Below are positions 33,747-42,260 of a DNA stretch of 64,000 bases, one piece after another. Source of the stretch: Massilia sp. CF038 (GTDB lineage Bacteria; Pseudomonadota; Gammaproteobacteria; Burkholderiales; Burkholderiaceae_D). A program made the position numbers and the translations under genes. A model generated the notes under the pieces. It worked only from the letters and a program-made list of their open reading frames with translations, did no database searches and had not been told where the DNA came from. Every line of letters starts with the position of its first letter. Positions within the stretch are counted from its first letter, which is position 1. The stretch covers positions 124,001 through 188,000 of the forward strand of contig NZ_FQWU01000002.1 of NCBI RefSeq assembly GCF_900129765.1. The letters are read 5' to 3'.

Positions 33747-35495
33747 TCAGTCCGCCCGAACCTTGACGTAGCGCCCGGGCGCCGGCTCGACCGCCTTGTA
33801 ACGGGTATTGCCGGGCTTGGCAGGCGCCTTGACATCTTTGCCGCCATGTTCGGCCAGGAAGGCCGCCCATTCCGGCCACCAGCTGCCGGCATGCTCGGTC
33901 GCCCCGCTGATCCAGGCGTCGGCGCTGAGCGGCTTTTTGGCAGTTTTGCCCTTGGGCGCATCGTTAGTCCAATAAGAACGCTTCTTTTTCGATGCCGGAT
34001 TGATCACGCCGGCAATGTGACCAGAGGCGCCCAGTACGAAGCGGTTGGCCTTTGGCTTGGCGGGATTCAGCAGCGCGGTCGAGGCGTAGGCCGCGTTCCA
34101 GGGCACGATGTGGTCTTCCTTGGAGCCGTACACGAATACGGGCGCATCAATGCTGCCCAGATCGACAGCGGCGCCGGCGACAGTGAGCTTGCCCGGCACT
34201 TTGAGACTGTTTTCCAGATAGGTATTGCGCAGATACCAGCAGAACATGGGGCCGGGCAAATTGGTGCTGTCGGCATTCCAGTACAGGAGGTCGAACGCGG
34301 GCGGCTCGTTGCCTTTCAGGTAATTGGACTGCACGTAATTCCAGACCAGGTCGTTCGGGCGCAGGGCCGAGAACGTGGTCGCCAGGTCGCGCCCCGGCAT
34401 CAGGCCGCCGCCGCCCAGGGTCTGCTCGCGCAGGGCCACCTGGGTTTCATCAACAAATACTTCCAGCACGCCCGTCGATTCGAAATCGAGCAAAGTGGTC
34501 AGCAGGGTCAGACTGGCGGCAGGCTGCTCGCCGCGCGCGGCCAGGACCGCCAGCGCCGTGCTGACAATGGTGCCGCCCACACAGAAGCCGAAGGCATTGA
34601 CCTTCGCGGCCCCGGAGATGGCGCGCGTGACTTCGATCGCCTTGATCGCCCCAGTTTCCACATAATCATCCCAGGTGGTGCCGGCCAGCGCCTTGTCCGG
34701 ATTGCGCCAGGACACCAGGAACACGGTATTGCCCTGCTCCACCGCGTAGCGCACCAGCGAATTTTCCGGCTGCAGGTCCAGGATGTAGAACTTGTTGATG
34801 CAAGGCGGCACCATCAGCAGCGGCACCTGGTGCACCGTGGCAGTGACGGGTTTGTACTGGATCAGCTGGAACAGTTCATTTTCGAACACCACGTCGCCTG
34901 GCGAGGTGGCCACATTGCGGCCCACTTCAAATGCCGACTCGTCCGACTGGGAGATGCGGCCCTTCTGCATGTCATGCAGCATGTTGGCCAGGCCCTTGGT
35001 CAGGCTTTCGCCCTTGGTCTCGATCAATTTTTGCTGGGCTTCTGGATTGGTCGCCAAAAAATTGGCCGGCGACATGGCGTCAACCATCTGCTGAACCGCG
35101 AAGCGGATTTTCTGATGCTCGCGCGGCGGCGCCTCGACCGCATCGGCCATGGCCGTCAGGAAGGCAGCGTTTAAGAGGTATGATGCTGCACTGAAGGCCG
35201 CCATCGGGTGGCTCTGCCATTCGGGCGAGGAAAAGCGGCGGTCGTTCAGCGCTGGCGTTTTACCGGACAGAAAATCTTGCCACAGCAAGCCTGCTTTTTG
35301 CAGATAATCGTTGCGCAAGGCCTCCAGCGCGTCAGGATTGAGGTGGGCGCCGGAATCCTTGAGCATGCTGGCCATGGGTCCCGCATCCATGGCAGGTACC
35401 TTGAAGAAGGCTTGCCAGGCGGCCGGGTCGGAGAACTGGTGCATCCAGGCCGAAGCCATGGTCTGGTGGTCGGGCATGTTCATCTGTGCGTCCAT
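33747..35495 (-). CDS. phaC: Class I poly(3-hydroxyalkanoate) synthase PhaC
   Basis: Polymerises 3-hydroxyacyl-CoA into PHA granules. The lipase-like box GFCVGG carries the catalytic Cys. Asp in YGSKEDHIVPW and His in GASGHIAGVINP complete the triad. The N-terminal helical domain (about 1-200) and total of 582 residues fit class I. The ATG at 35495 is preferred over 35525 because AAAGG lies 8 nt upstream and because a TATAAT (minus strand, 35534-35529) falls right before the longer start. No phaA or phaB is adjacent, so the monomer-supply genes are elsewhere. Divergent from the Ser-rich membrane protein gene. Confidence 0.96.
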   Translation of the reverse strand: MDAQMNMPDHQTMASAWMHQFSDPAAWQAFFKVPAMDAGPMASMLKDSGAHLNPDALEALRNDYLQKAGLLWQDFLSGKTPALNDRRFSSPEWQSHPMAAFSAASYLLNAAFLTAMADAVEAPPREHQKIRFAVQQMVDAMSPANFLATNPEAQQKLIETKGESLTKGLANMLHDMQKGRISQSDESAFEVGRNVATSPGDVVFENELFQLIQYKPVTATVHQVPLLMVPPCINKFYILDLQPENSLVRYAVEQGNTVFLVSWRNPDKALAGTTWDDYVETGAIKAIEVTRAISGAAKVNAFGFCVGGTIVSTALAVLAARGEQPAASLTLLTTLLDFESTGVLEVFVDETQVALREQTLGGGGLMPGRDLATTFSALRPNDLVWNYVQSNYLKGNEPPAFDLLYWNADSTNLPGPMFCWYLRNTYLENSLKVPGKLTVAGAAVDLGSIDAPVFVYGSKEDHIVPWNAAYASTALLNPAKPKANRFVLGASGHIAGVINPASKKKRSYWTNDAPKGKTAKKPLSADAWISGATEHAGSWWPEWAAFLAEHGGKDVKAPAKPGNTRYKAVEPAPGRYVKVRAD

Positions 35496-35533
35496 TGTTT
35501 CAACCTTTGTATCAACGATTTTCAAGGAATTAT

Positions 35534-35893
35534 ATGTGGATTGTCGCCGTTGCCTGGGTCTACGTGGTGGGCCTCATGGCTGTGACCGAACACAGTATCG
35601 TCGCCGGATTCATGACGTTTTTCGGTTACTGTGTGCTACCCCTGTCCATTTTGTTCTACCTGACTGGCGGGCGCGCGCGCCGGGCACGGCGTGACGCGCG
35701 CAATCATAGTGAAAGCGGCGGCAGCACCAGCAGCCTGGCGGCCGACACCAGCACCTACCACAGCAGTTATACCAGCCACGACAGCAGCCACCGCGGCACG
35801 CATGACAGCGACTGTAGCAGTTCCGACAGCAGCAGCTCGGACAGTAGCTGCTCCGACAGCGGCAGTAGCGACAGTGGCAGTAGCAGCGACTGA
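35534..35893 (+). CDS. Small membrane protein with Ser/Asp-rich tail
   Basis: 119 residues starting at the ATG at 35534 (AAGGAAT just upstream). Two hydrophobic helices (WIVAVAWVYVVGLMAV and AGFMTFFGYCVLPLSILFYL) are followed by a basic stretch (RARRARRDARN). A long low-complexity tail follows, rich in Ser, Asp, His and Thr, ending in many S-S-D units. Membrane anchor plus acidic or phosphorylatable tail can be read; function is unknown. The -10-like TATAAT of divergent phaC overlaps its start codon. Convergent with pgeF, 26 bp away. Confidence 0.65.
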   Translation: MWIVAVAWVYVVGLMAVTEHSIVAGFMTFFGYCVLPLSILFYLTGGRARRARRDARNHSESGGSTSSLAADTSTYHSSYTSHDSSHRGTHDSDCSSSDSSSSDSSCSDSGSSDSGSSSD

Positions 35894-35919
35894 CGCAGTA
35901 TTGCGGAAACTCAAGTTAA

Positions 35920-36708
35920 TCACTTGAGCCAGATCAAACTCACCTGGCGTCCGGTCACGCCATCACGCCGATACGAGTAAAAACGCTGCGTATCAGTGAC
36001 CGTGCAATGCTGGCCACCAGCGACCTGGGTGACGCCATCGCGTGCCAGAAACAGGCGCGCGAGCGTAAAAATATCTGCCAAGTATTTGCCGTCATGGCCC
36101 GCATGAGGCCGGAACGCCGCCTGGATCGCCGCCGCCTCGGCCCCGGAACGCGCACCGCCCACAAAACTATCAAGCACATCGTGGCCAACTTCAAATTGTT
36201 CCGGTCCGATTGCGGGCCCCAGCCAGGCCAGGATCTCGCCCGCGCCCGCTGCACGCATCGCCTCGACGGTGGCGCCCAGCACGCCACCTGCCAGTCCGCG
36301 CCAGCCAGCGTGGGCCGCGCCCACCACCTTGCCGGCACGGTCGGCAAACAGCACCGGCAAGCAGTCGGCCGTCATGACGGCGCACACCACGCCAGGCACG
36401 GTGGCAATGCTGGCATCGGCCACCAGTACTGGCCGGTCTGGCTGCACTTGCGCTGCATCGACCACGGCAATGCCGTGCACCTGCGAGGTATAGGCGGGCA
36501 CGCCCGGCACGTGCTGTGCCAGCAGGGCACGGTTGCGCGCCACCACGGCCGGATCGTCACCCACATGCAAACCCAGGTTCAATCCACCACCGCCCTGCCC
36601 GTCGTCGTACGGAGCGGCACTGAAACCGCCCGCGCGGGTACTGGCCAGCGCACCGATGTTGGCCGGTCCACCAGGCCAGTCAGGCACGATGGGATCGAAC
36701 CCTGCCAT
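35920..36708 (-). CDS. pgeF: Peptidoglycan editing factor PgeF (YfiH family)
   Basis: 262-residue member of the YfiH/multicopper-polyphenol-oxidase-like family, a purine nucleoside/peptidoglycan-editing enzyme depending on the homologue. Signature residues: QVHGIAVVDA, TADCLPVLFAD (Cys ligand) and GAAHAGWRGLAGGVL (His ligand). Its ATG overlaps the rluD stop by one base (TAATG), so it is translationally coupled. The pair rluD-pgeF divergent from bamD is the common betaproteobacterial order. Confidence 0.93.
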   Translation of the reverse strand: MAGFDPIVPDWPGGPANIGALASTRAGGFSAAPYDDGQGGGGLNLGLHVGDDPAVVARNRALLAQHVPGVPAYTSQVHGIAVVDAAQVQPDRPVLVADASIATVPGVVCAVMTADCLPVLFADRAGKVVGAAHAGWRGLAGGVLGATVEAMRAAGAGEILAWLGPAIGPEQFEVGHDVLDSFVGGARSGAEAAAIQAAFRPHAGHDGKYLADIFTLARLFLARDGVTQVAGGQHCTVTDTQRFYSYRRDGVTGRQVSLIWLK

Positions 36709-37772
36709 TACACCTGCTCCGGCTCTTCGATCCCGGCACGCGCGATCAGTTCGGCAAAATCGTCAGCCAGCGGCACGATCCATTCGCACTGTTCGCCGGT
36801 GGCGGGATGGACCAGGCCCAGGCGGCGCGCCTGCAAGGCCTGGCGCGGGAACACGGGCGCCAGATGCTGCTTGCCATACACCGAATCGCCCACCAGCGCA
36901 TAACCGATCGAGAGCATGTGCACGCGAATCTGGTGGGTGCGGCCCGTTTCGAGCTGGCACTGCACCAGGCTGACCGGACGCCGGTCCAGCATGCCGGTGG
37001 CCAGACGCTGGTAGTGGGTGATGGCCGGCTTGGCCGAAAAATTGGTCGAGACTGCCATCTTGACGCGGTCTTTCGGGTGCCGTCCCATGGATGCGTCGAT
37101 CGTGCCCGACAACTGTGGCGTGCCCCACACCAGCGCAAAATATTCGCGCTTGACGCTGCGCGCCTGCAGCTGGCGCACCAGGTCCGTTTGCGCGGCCAGT
37201 GTTTTGCCGATCACCATCAGGCCACTGGTGTCCTTGTCGAGCCGGTGCACAATGCCGGCGCGCGGCACACCTGCCAGTTGCGGCGCGTGGTGCAGCAAGC
37301 CGTTGAGCAGGGTACCGGCCCAGTTGCCCGCGCCCGGATGGACCACCAGGCCAGCCGGCTTGTTGATGACGATAATGTGCTCGTCTTCGAACACGATATT
37401 GAGCGGAATGTCTTCCGGCGTATAGGCCGCATCTTCGGGCGCACTTTGTGGCACGATAACGACCGTTTCATCGCCATACGCGGTATCCTTGCCGCGCGCT
37501 GGCTTGCCGTCGACCGACACGTGGCCGGCGTCGAACCACAATTGCAGTCGGCTGCGCGAAAATTGCGGCACCAGGCCGGCAATGACTTTGTCGAGGCGGT
37601 GGCCGCACGCCTCCGGGGTCAGCTCCAGGGTGATCGGCGAAAGGTCGATACCGTCCGCCAGGGGCAGGAACTCGGCGTCGCTTTCCTCGTCGAAATCAGG
37701 GTCAAAAGGTAAATCCGCCGAATTCGGCGTTGGAGTTAATGTCACAGCAGTCCCATCGGCTATAATCAGCAT
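36708..37772 (-). CDS. rluD: 23S rRNA pseudouridine synthase RluD
   Basis: Makes pseudouridines 1911/1915/1917 in helix 69 of 23S rRNA. An N-terminal S4 domain (about 55-110) is followed by the catalytic domain with HRLDKDTSGL (catalytic D179) and GRTHQIRVHM. The first 50 residues are an acidic extension seen in Burkholderiales RluD. The start is not backed by a good ribosome-binding site, so a slightly shorter protein is possible. bamD is divergent, with its probable promoter overlapping the first rluD codons. Confidence 0.96.
   Translation of the reverse strand: MLIIADGTAVTLTPTPNSADLPFDPDFDEESDAEFLPLADGIDLSPITLELTPEACGHRLDKVIAGLVPQFSRSRLQLWFDAGHVSVDGKPARGKDTAYGDETVVIVPQSAPEDAAYTPEDIPLNIVFEDEHIIVINKPAGLVVHPGAGNWAGTLLNGLLHHAPQLAGVPRAGIVHRLDKDTSGLMVIGKTLAAQTDLVRQLQARSVKREYFALVWGTPQLSGTIDASMGRHPKDRVKMAVSTNFSAKPAITHYQRLATGMLDRRPVSLVQCQLETGRTHQIRVHMLSIGYALVGDSVYGKQHLAPVFPRQALQARRLGLVHPATGEQCEWIVPLADDFAELIARAGIEEPEQV
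37761..37766 (+). promoter_or_regulatory. -10 box upstream of bamD
   Basis: Exact TATAAT 45 bp before the bamD ATG, overlapping the first codons of divergent rluD. No clear -35 box. Confidence 0.4.
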
Positions 37773-37810
37773 TTCGTTGAATCTCGGTTAATACTCTCTT
37801 GCACAAAGTT

Positions 37811-38620
37811 ATGCAAAAAAAATTATCTTCTGTTGTTGCTACATGTGTTCTGCTGGCCGTATCGGCTTGCAGCTGGCTGCCGGAAAAAACCGACGAAACA
37901 AAAGGCTGGCCAGTTACGAAATTATACGCTGAGGCGCGCAGCGAGGCCGATGCAGGTCAATACGAAAACGCCATCAAGCTGTGGCAGCGTCTCGAAACGA
38001 ACTATCCGTTCGGTAATTATGCGACTCAGGCGCAGATGGAAATCGCCTATCTGTACTACAAAACGGGCGACCAGGCACAAGCGCTGGCCTCGACCGAACG
38101 CTTCATTCGCGAGCATCCGACCCATCCGCAAGTGGACTATATGTACTACCTGCGCGGCCTGATCAGCTTTAACGACCAGCTCGGCCTGCTGAGCGTGGTG
38201 TACGAACAGGATCCGACCGAGCGCGACCCGAAAGCGACGCGCGAATCGTTTGCCGCCTTCAAGGCGCTGGTCGACAAGTTCCCGAACAGCAAATACACGC
38301 CGGACGCGCTGGAGCGCATGAATTACCTGATCAACGCCATGGCCCAGTACGAAGTGCACGTGGCGAACTACTACTTCCGTCGCGGCGCCTTCCTCGCCTC
38401 GCTCAACCGTGCCCAGGGCGCGGTGTCGGAATACCAGAATGCGCCAGCCCGCGAAGAAGCGCTGTACCTGATGATGCGCAATTACGAGAAACTGGGCATG
38501 CCGGACCTGCGCAAGGATACCGAGCGCGTGCTCACCACCAACTACCCGAACAGCCGCTTCCTCAAAGGCGGTCAGCAGGACAGTTCGTGGTGGAAGTTCT
38601 GGTCCAAGAACGAGAAGTAA
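37811..38620 (+). CDS. bamD: Outer membrane protein assembly factor BamD
   Basis: Essential lipoprotein of the BAM complex that inserts beta-barrel proteins. Signal peptide with lipobox AVSAC; Cys near residue 19. TPR-type helices follow through the mature protein (KLYAEARSEADAGQYENAIKLW; MEIAYLYYKTGDQAQAL; NSKYTPDALERM). The ATG at 37811 gives 269 residues, normal for BamD/ComL; a TTG four codons upstream is in frame but less likely. Closed by a strong terminator 1 bp after the stop. Confidence 0.97.
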   Translation: MQKKLSSVVATCVLLAVSACSWLPEKTDETKGWPVTKLYAEARSEADAGQYENAIKLWQRLETNYPFGNYATQAQMEIAYLYYKTGDQAQALASTERFIREHPTHPQVDYMYYLRGLISFNDQLGLLSVVYEQDPTERDPKATRESFAAFKALVDKFPNSKYTPDALERMNYLINAMAQYEVHVANYYFRRGAFLASLNRAQGAVSEYQNAPAREEALYLMMRNYEKLGMPDLRKDTERVLTTNYPNSRFLKGGQQDSSWWKFWSKNEK

Positions 38621-38621
38621 G

Positions 38622-38648
38622 AAAAAACCGGGCGCGTCCCGGTTTTTT
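38622..38648 (+). terminator. Rho-independent terminator after bamD
   Basis: Stem AAAAAACCGGG (38622-38632), loop CGCGT, CCCGGTTTTTT (38638-38648). The A/T tails make it usable from both sides, so it also faces the convergent yaaA. Confidence 0.92.
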
Positions 38649-38659
38649 TTATCGCCGGG

Positions 38660-39430
38660 TCAGCTCTCGAGCTTGCGCGTGAACACCCAGTGGCTGGCGT
38701 CCGATCCTTTTTTGTCGAAGCTGTAGCCGTCCACATTGAATCGCTTGAGCTTGGCGGGATCGGTGATCCCCTTGACGGCGGCGTAACGCGCCATCATCCC
38801 GCGCGCACGCTTGGCAAAGAAGGAAATGATCTTGTACTTGCCGTTTTTCCAGTCGTGGAACACGGGTGTGATCACGGGTACCGCCAGACGCGCCGGCTTG
38901 ACCGATTTAAAGTATTCTTCGGACGCGAGATTAATCAGCACTTCCGCGCCATTGTCGGCAATCGCGCCATTCAGCGCGCCAGTGACGGTCTCGCCCCAGA
39001 ATGCATACAGGTCCTTGCCGCCCGGGTTGTCCAGGCGGGTACCCATCTCGAGCCGGTGCGGGTGAATCAGGTCAAGCGGGCGCAGCACGCCGTACAGACC
39101 GGACAGGATACGCACGTGCGCCTGGGTGTACGCCAGCTGTGCGGGTTTCAGCGAGCGCGCATCGAAACCGGCATACACATCGCCATCGAAGGCCATGATC
39201 GCTTGCCGCCCTTCACGCGTGTCCATGGTCCAACTGGCGTAGCGGCCCACGTTCAGATGGGCCAGCGTGTCGGAAATATCCATCAGGCTGGCCAGCTCGG
39301 CAGGTGAAAACCCACGCAGGCGCTCGATCAGCTGGGCAGAGCGATCCAGAAAATCGGGCTGGGTGTGCAACTTGGTGGTCGGGGGCGTCTCGAGGTCGAG
39401 GGTCTTGGCAGGCGATAATACAATCAACAT
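38660..39430 (-). CDS. yaaA: Peroxide stress protein YaaA (DUF328)
   Basis: 256-residue protein of the YaaA family, which in E. coli lowers intracellular iron during hydrogen-peroxide stress. The N-terminus [14 protein letters not shown] is diagnostic and fixes the start at 39430. Further landmarks: [61 protein letters not shown] and [11 protein letters not shown]. Open sequence upstream of the ATG belongs to the antisense of the PIN gene and is not part of it. The divergent PIN-domain gene starts 28 bp away, so the promoters must overlap. Confidence 0.95.
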   Translation of the reverse strand: MLIVLSPAKTLDLETPPTTKLHTQPDFLDRSAQLIERLRGFSPAELASLMDISDTLAHLNVGRYASWTMDTREGRQAIMAFDGDVYAGFDARSLKPAQLAYTQAHVRILSGLYGVLRPLDLIHPHRLEMGTRLDNPGGKDLYAFWGETVTGALNGAIADNGAEVLINLASEEYFKSVKPARLAVPVITPVFHDWKNGKYKIISFFAKRARGMMARYAAVKGITDPAKLKRFNVDGYSFDKKGSDASHWVFTRKLES

Positions 39431-39457
39431 AACATTCAAACGAGTAAGCAGACCACT

Positions 39458-39895
39458 ATGATACCCGCTCCAGCCCAACGCATCGTGCTTGACACCAATG
39501 TTTGCCTCGACCTGTTCGTGTTCCGCGATCCGCGCTGGGCCAGCCTGATGGCGGCCCTGGAAAGCGGCGCCGTCGAAGCGGTCACGCGTAGCGATTGCCG
39601 CGACGAATACCTGGTCGTGCTCCATTACAGCCATCTGCCACTGGACAACGACAGCCGCCCCCTGGCGGCACAGCGCTTCGACGCCTTGATCAAGGTGGTG
39701 GCGCCCGCGCCCAAGCTGGTGCGCCTGCCGGTCTGCACCGACAAGGATGACCAGAAATTTCTGGAAGTGGCGCGCGACGCCGATGCGGCCATCCTGGTCA
39801 CCAAGGACAAGGCCTTGCTCAAGCTGGCCCGCAAAACCGCACAAGCCGGCATGTTCCGCATCATGGTCCCGGAAGCCTGGCTCAAACTGGCTTGA
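39458..39895 (+). CDS. PIN-domain protein (COG1569-type putative toxin component)
   Basis: 145-residue PIN-domain nuclease-like protein. The N-terminal [13 protein letters not shown] gives the first acidic ligand (D12); [29 protein letters not shown] gives the C-terminal acidic cluster. The family is annotated as a putative toxin of toxin-antitoxin pairs, but no small antitoxin frame is adjacent: the upstream gap is 27 bp to divergent yaaA, and downstream is an aminotransferase. It may be a housekeeping RNase or a solitary member. Confidence 0.8.
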   Translation: MIPAPAQRIVLDTNVCLDLFVFRDPRWASLMAALESGAVEAVTRSDCRDEYLVVLHYSHLPLDNDSRPLAAQRFDALIKVVAPAPKLVRLPVCTDKDDQKFLEVARDADAAILVTKDKALLKLARKTAQAGMFRIMVPEAWLKLA

Positions 39896-39942
39896 ACCGC
39901 TCGGGGTAAAATGAGGGTTCGTGCAACTTTTACTGACGCTTC

Positions 39943-41100
39943 ATGTCCACCCCTGCCCTGCCGTCCCGCCTGCCTGCCGTTGGCACCACCGTCTTTTCCT
40001 TGATGTCGGCCCTGGCCGCCGAACACGGGGCCGTCAACCTGGGCCAGGGTTTTCCTGACTTTGCCTGCGACCCTGCCCTGATTGACGCCGTCGGCGCCGC
40101 CATGCGCGCCGGCCACAACCAGTATCCGATGATGACGGGCGCGCCCGTGCTGCGCGAGGCAATTGCAGCCAAAATCGCGGCTGAATATGGCGCCACCTAT
40201 CACGCCGCCAGCGAAATCACCGTCACCGCCGGCGCCACCGAAGCGCTGACCACGGCCATTCTGTGCTGCGTGCATCCCGGCGACGAAGTCATCGTCATCG
40301 AACCGAGCTACGACAGCTACCTACCCGCAATTGCGCTGGCCGGCGGCGTGCCGGTGACGGTCTCGATGACCGTGAACGAACTGGGCTACACGGTGCCGTG
40401 GGACCAGGTGGCGGCAGCAGTCAGCCCGCGCACGCGCCTGATCATCATTAATTCGCCGCATAATCCGACCGGTTCGATCTTGCGCGCCGCCGACATCGCC
40501 GCCTTGACCGATATTGTGCGCGGCAGCGACATCCTGATCTTGTCCGATGAAGTCTACGAGCACATGGTCTACGACGGCCAGCGCCACGAATCGGTGTGCC
40601 GCACACCCGAACTGGCAGCGCGCAGCTTTGTCGTCTCCAGCTTTGGCAAGACCTACCACGTCACCGGCTGGAAAGTCGGCTATGTGGCCGCCCCCGCTGC
40701 GCTCAGCGCGGAGTTCCGCAAAGTCCATCAGTACAACGTATTTTCGGTCAACACGCCGATGCAGCACGCCCTGGCCGCCTACATGGCCGATCCGGCGCCC
40801 TACCGCGATTTGCCCGCCTTTTACCAGCGCAAGCGCGACCTGTTCCGCGAGGGCCTGGCGGGATCGCGCTTCACGTTGTTGCCAGCCGACGGAACTTATT
40901 TCCAATGTGTCAGATACGATGCGATTTCCTCTATACTGGAGTCGGAATTCGCGCAATGGCTGACCACCGAAATCAAGGTGGCGGCAATCCCCGTTTCGCC
41001 CTTCTACAGCCAGGGCCGCGAGTCGGGCATCGTGCGTTTTTGCTTTGCCAAACAGGACGAGACCTTGCGCCTCGCGCTGACGCGCCTGGCCAGGCTCTGA
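39943..41100 (+). CDS. PLP-dependent aminotransferase, methionine aminotransferase YbdL-like
   Basis: 385-residue class I aminotransferase. The PLP lysine is K236 in SSFGKTYHVTGWKVGY; the SxGKxxxxTGWKxGY pattern marks the KAT/YbdL group, which transaminates methionine and aromatic amino acids. NSPHNPTG and SDEVYEHMVYDG are the usual PLP-contact motifs, and VRFCFAKQDETL supplies the carboxylate-binding Arg. The PIN gene ends 47 bp upstream; the HD-like gene begins 44 bp downstream on the same strand. Confidence 0.88.
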   Translation: MSTPALPSRLPAVGTTVFSLMSALAAEHGAVNLGQGFPDFACDPALIDAVGAAMRAGHNQYPMMTGAPVLREAIAAKIAAEYGATYHAASEITVTAGATEALTTAILCCVHPGDEVIVIEPSYDSYLPAIALAGGVPVTVSMTVNELGYTVPWDQVAAAVSPRTRLIIINSPHNPTGSILRAADIAALTDIVRGSDILILSDEVYEHMVYDGQRHESVCRTPELAARSFVVSSFGKTYHVTGWKVGYVAAPAALSAEFRKVHQYNVFSVNTPMQHALAAYMADPAPYRDLPAFYQRKRDLFREGLAGSRFTLLPADGTYFQCVRYDAISSILESEFAQWLTTEIKVAAIPVSPFYSQGRESGIVRFCFAKQDETLRLALTRLARL

Positions 41101-41144
41101 GCGATCCTCTTGCAACCTGCAGCGATCAAGGTCAGACCGACACC

Positions 41145-42242
41145 ATGGCCATTCGACGTATCACTCTTGCCGACATCGTGTTCGGCCAGCCGCTGCCCTG
41201 GGACGTGTTCAACACGCCGGCCGCCACCCGCCCGTTGCTGGAAAAAGGCAAGGTCGCTGCGCCGGAACAGCTGGAAGGCTGGCTCGATGCCGGACTGTAT
41301 GCCGAAGCAGGCGGCCAGGCCTCCATCCTGCAGCACCTGAACCAGCTCAACCGCCGTCTGGAAGCCATCCTGCTCAGCCTGCGCGACCAGAACAGCGCCG
41401 ACAGCGACTTGCGCCAGCTGGCCCAGGAACTGATCGACACGGTCGAACGCGACCAGGACATCGTGCTCGCCGCCATTTTCCTGAACCAGATCGCGGGCGC
41501 CTATGCCGTGCGCCACTGCACCGAGGCGGCCATCGTCGTGTGCCTGATCGCGCGGGCGATGCGCAAGTCGGCGCCGGAAGTGCTGCTCGTCACTGCTGCC
41601 GCCCTGACCATGAATGTGGGCATGGTGCGCCAGGCCGACCTGTACCAGAACCGTGACAGCGCGCTGAGCAGCGAAGAACGGGCCGCCATCCGCCGCCATC
41701 CGTCCGACAGTGTCGACATGTTGCGCTGGGCGGGCATTGAAGATGACGCCTGGCTTGACCTGGTCTTGCTGCACCACGAGAACGATGACGGCAGCGGCTA
41801 TCCGCAAGGCCGGCTGGGCGACGAGATTTCCCAGAATGCCAAGTTGATTGGTCTGGCGGACCGCTACTGCGCCTTTGTCTCGGCCCGCAACTACCGGCGC
41901 TCGCTGCTGCCGCCTGTGGCCCTGGGCAAGCTGGCCTGCGACAGGGAAATGCCGATCGATCCCGCCGTGGTAGCCCATTTTTCCTATGAAATCGGCCCCT
42001 ACCCGCCTGGCACCCTGGTGCGCTTGCAAAATGGCGAGATCGGGGTGGTGTCGCGCCGTCCGGACGCCGAGGGCACCTTGGGTGTGCACATACTGCGCGC
42101 CGCCGATGGCAGCACCCTGCCCCAGGCACACCCGCGCCGCACCTGCGATGAGGGCTGCGAAGTGGCCGAGGCGCTGCACGAGGACCAGGCCAGGGTCCGC
42201 TTCACGATGAAGCTGATCTGGGGTGAGGCTGCCAGCCTGTAA
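41145..42242 (+). CDS. HD-GYP-like protein lacking the HD pair
   Basis: 365 residues. The C-terminal half resembles c-di-GMP phosphodiesterases of the HD-GYP class: LHHENDDGSGYPQG (209-222) matches the HHExxDGxGYP signature, and H124, H185 and D239 occupy other ligand positions. The defining HD dyad is replaced by M156-N157 (ALTMNVG instead of LHDIG). Catalysis is therefore doubtful and a c-di-GMP-binding or structural role is possible. The start at 41145 is the first ATG with family-like content; frames further upstream overlap the aminotransferase. Convergent with mshN, the end of the pilus cluster, 18 bp away. Confidence 0.8.
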   Translation: MAIRRITLADIVFGQPLPWDVFNTPAATRPLLEKGKVAAPEQLEGWLDAGLYAEAGGQASILQHLNQLNRRLEAILLSLRDQNSADSDLRQLAQELIDTVERDQDIVLAAIFLNQIAGAYAVRHCTEAAIVVCLIARAMRKSAPEVLLVTAAALTMNVGMVRQADLYQNRDSALSSEERAAIRRHPSDSVDMLRWAGIEDDAWLDLVLLHHENDDGSGYPQGRLGDEISQNAKLIGLADRYCAFVSARNYRRSLLPPVALGKLACDREMPIDPAVVAHFSYEIGPYPPGTLVRLQNGEIGVVSRRPDAEGTLGVHILRAADGSTLPQAHPRRTCDEGCEVAEALHEDQARVRFTMKLIWGEAASL

Positions 42243-42260
42243 GCACTGGGGCGCCGCGCC

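Noticed and set aside
39431-39844. N-terminal extension of YaaA upstream of its ATG at 39430
   Set aside because: The extra part is antisense to the PIN gene and YaaA begins exactly at [13 protein letters not shown].
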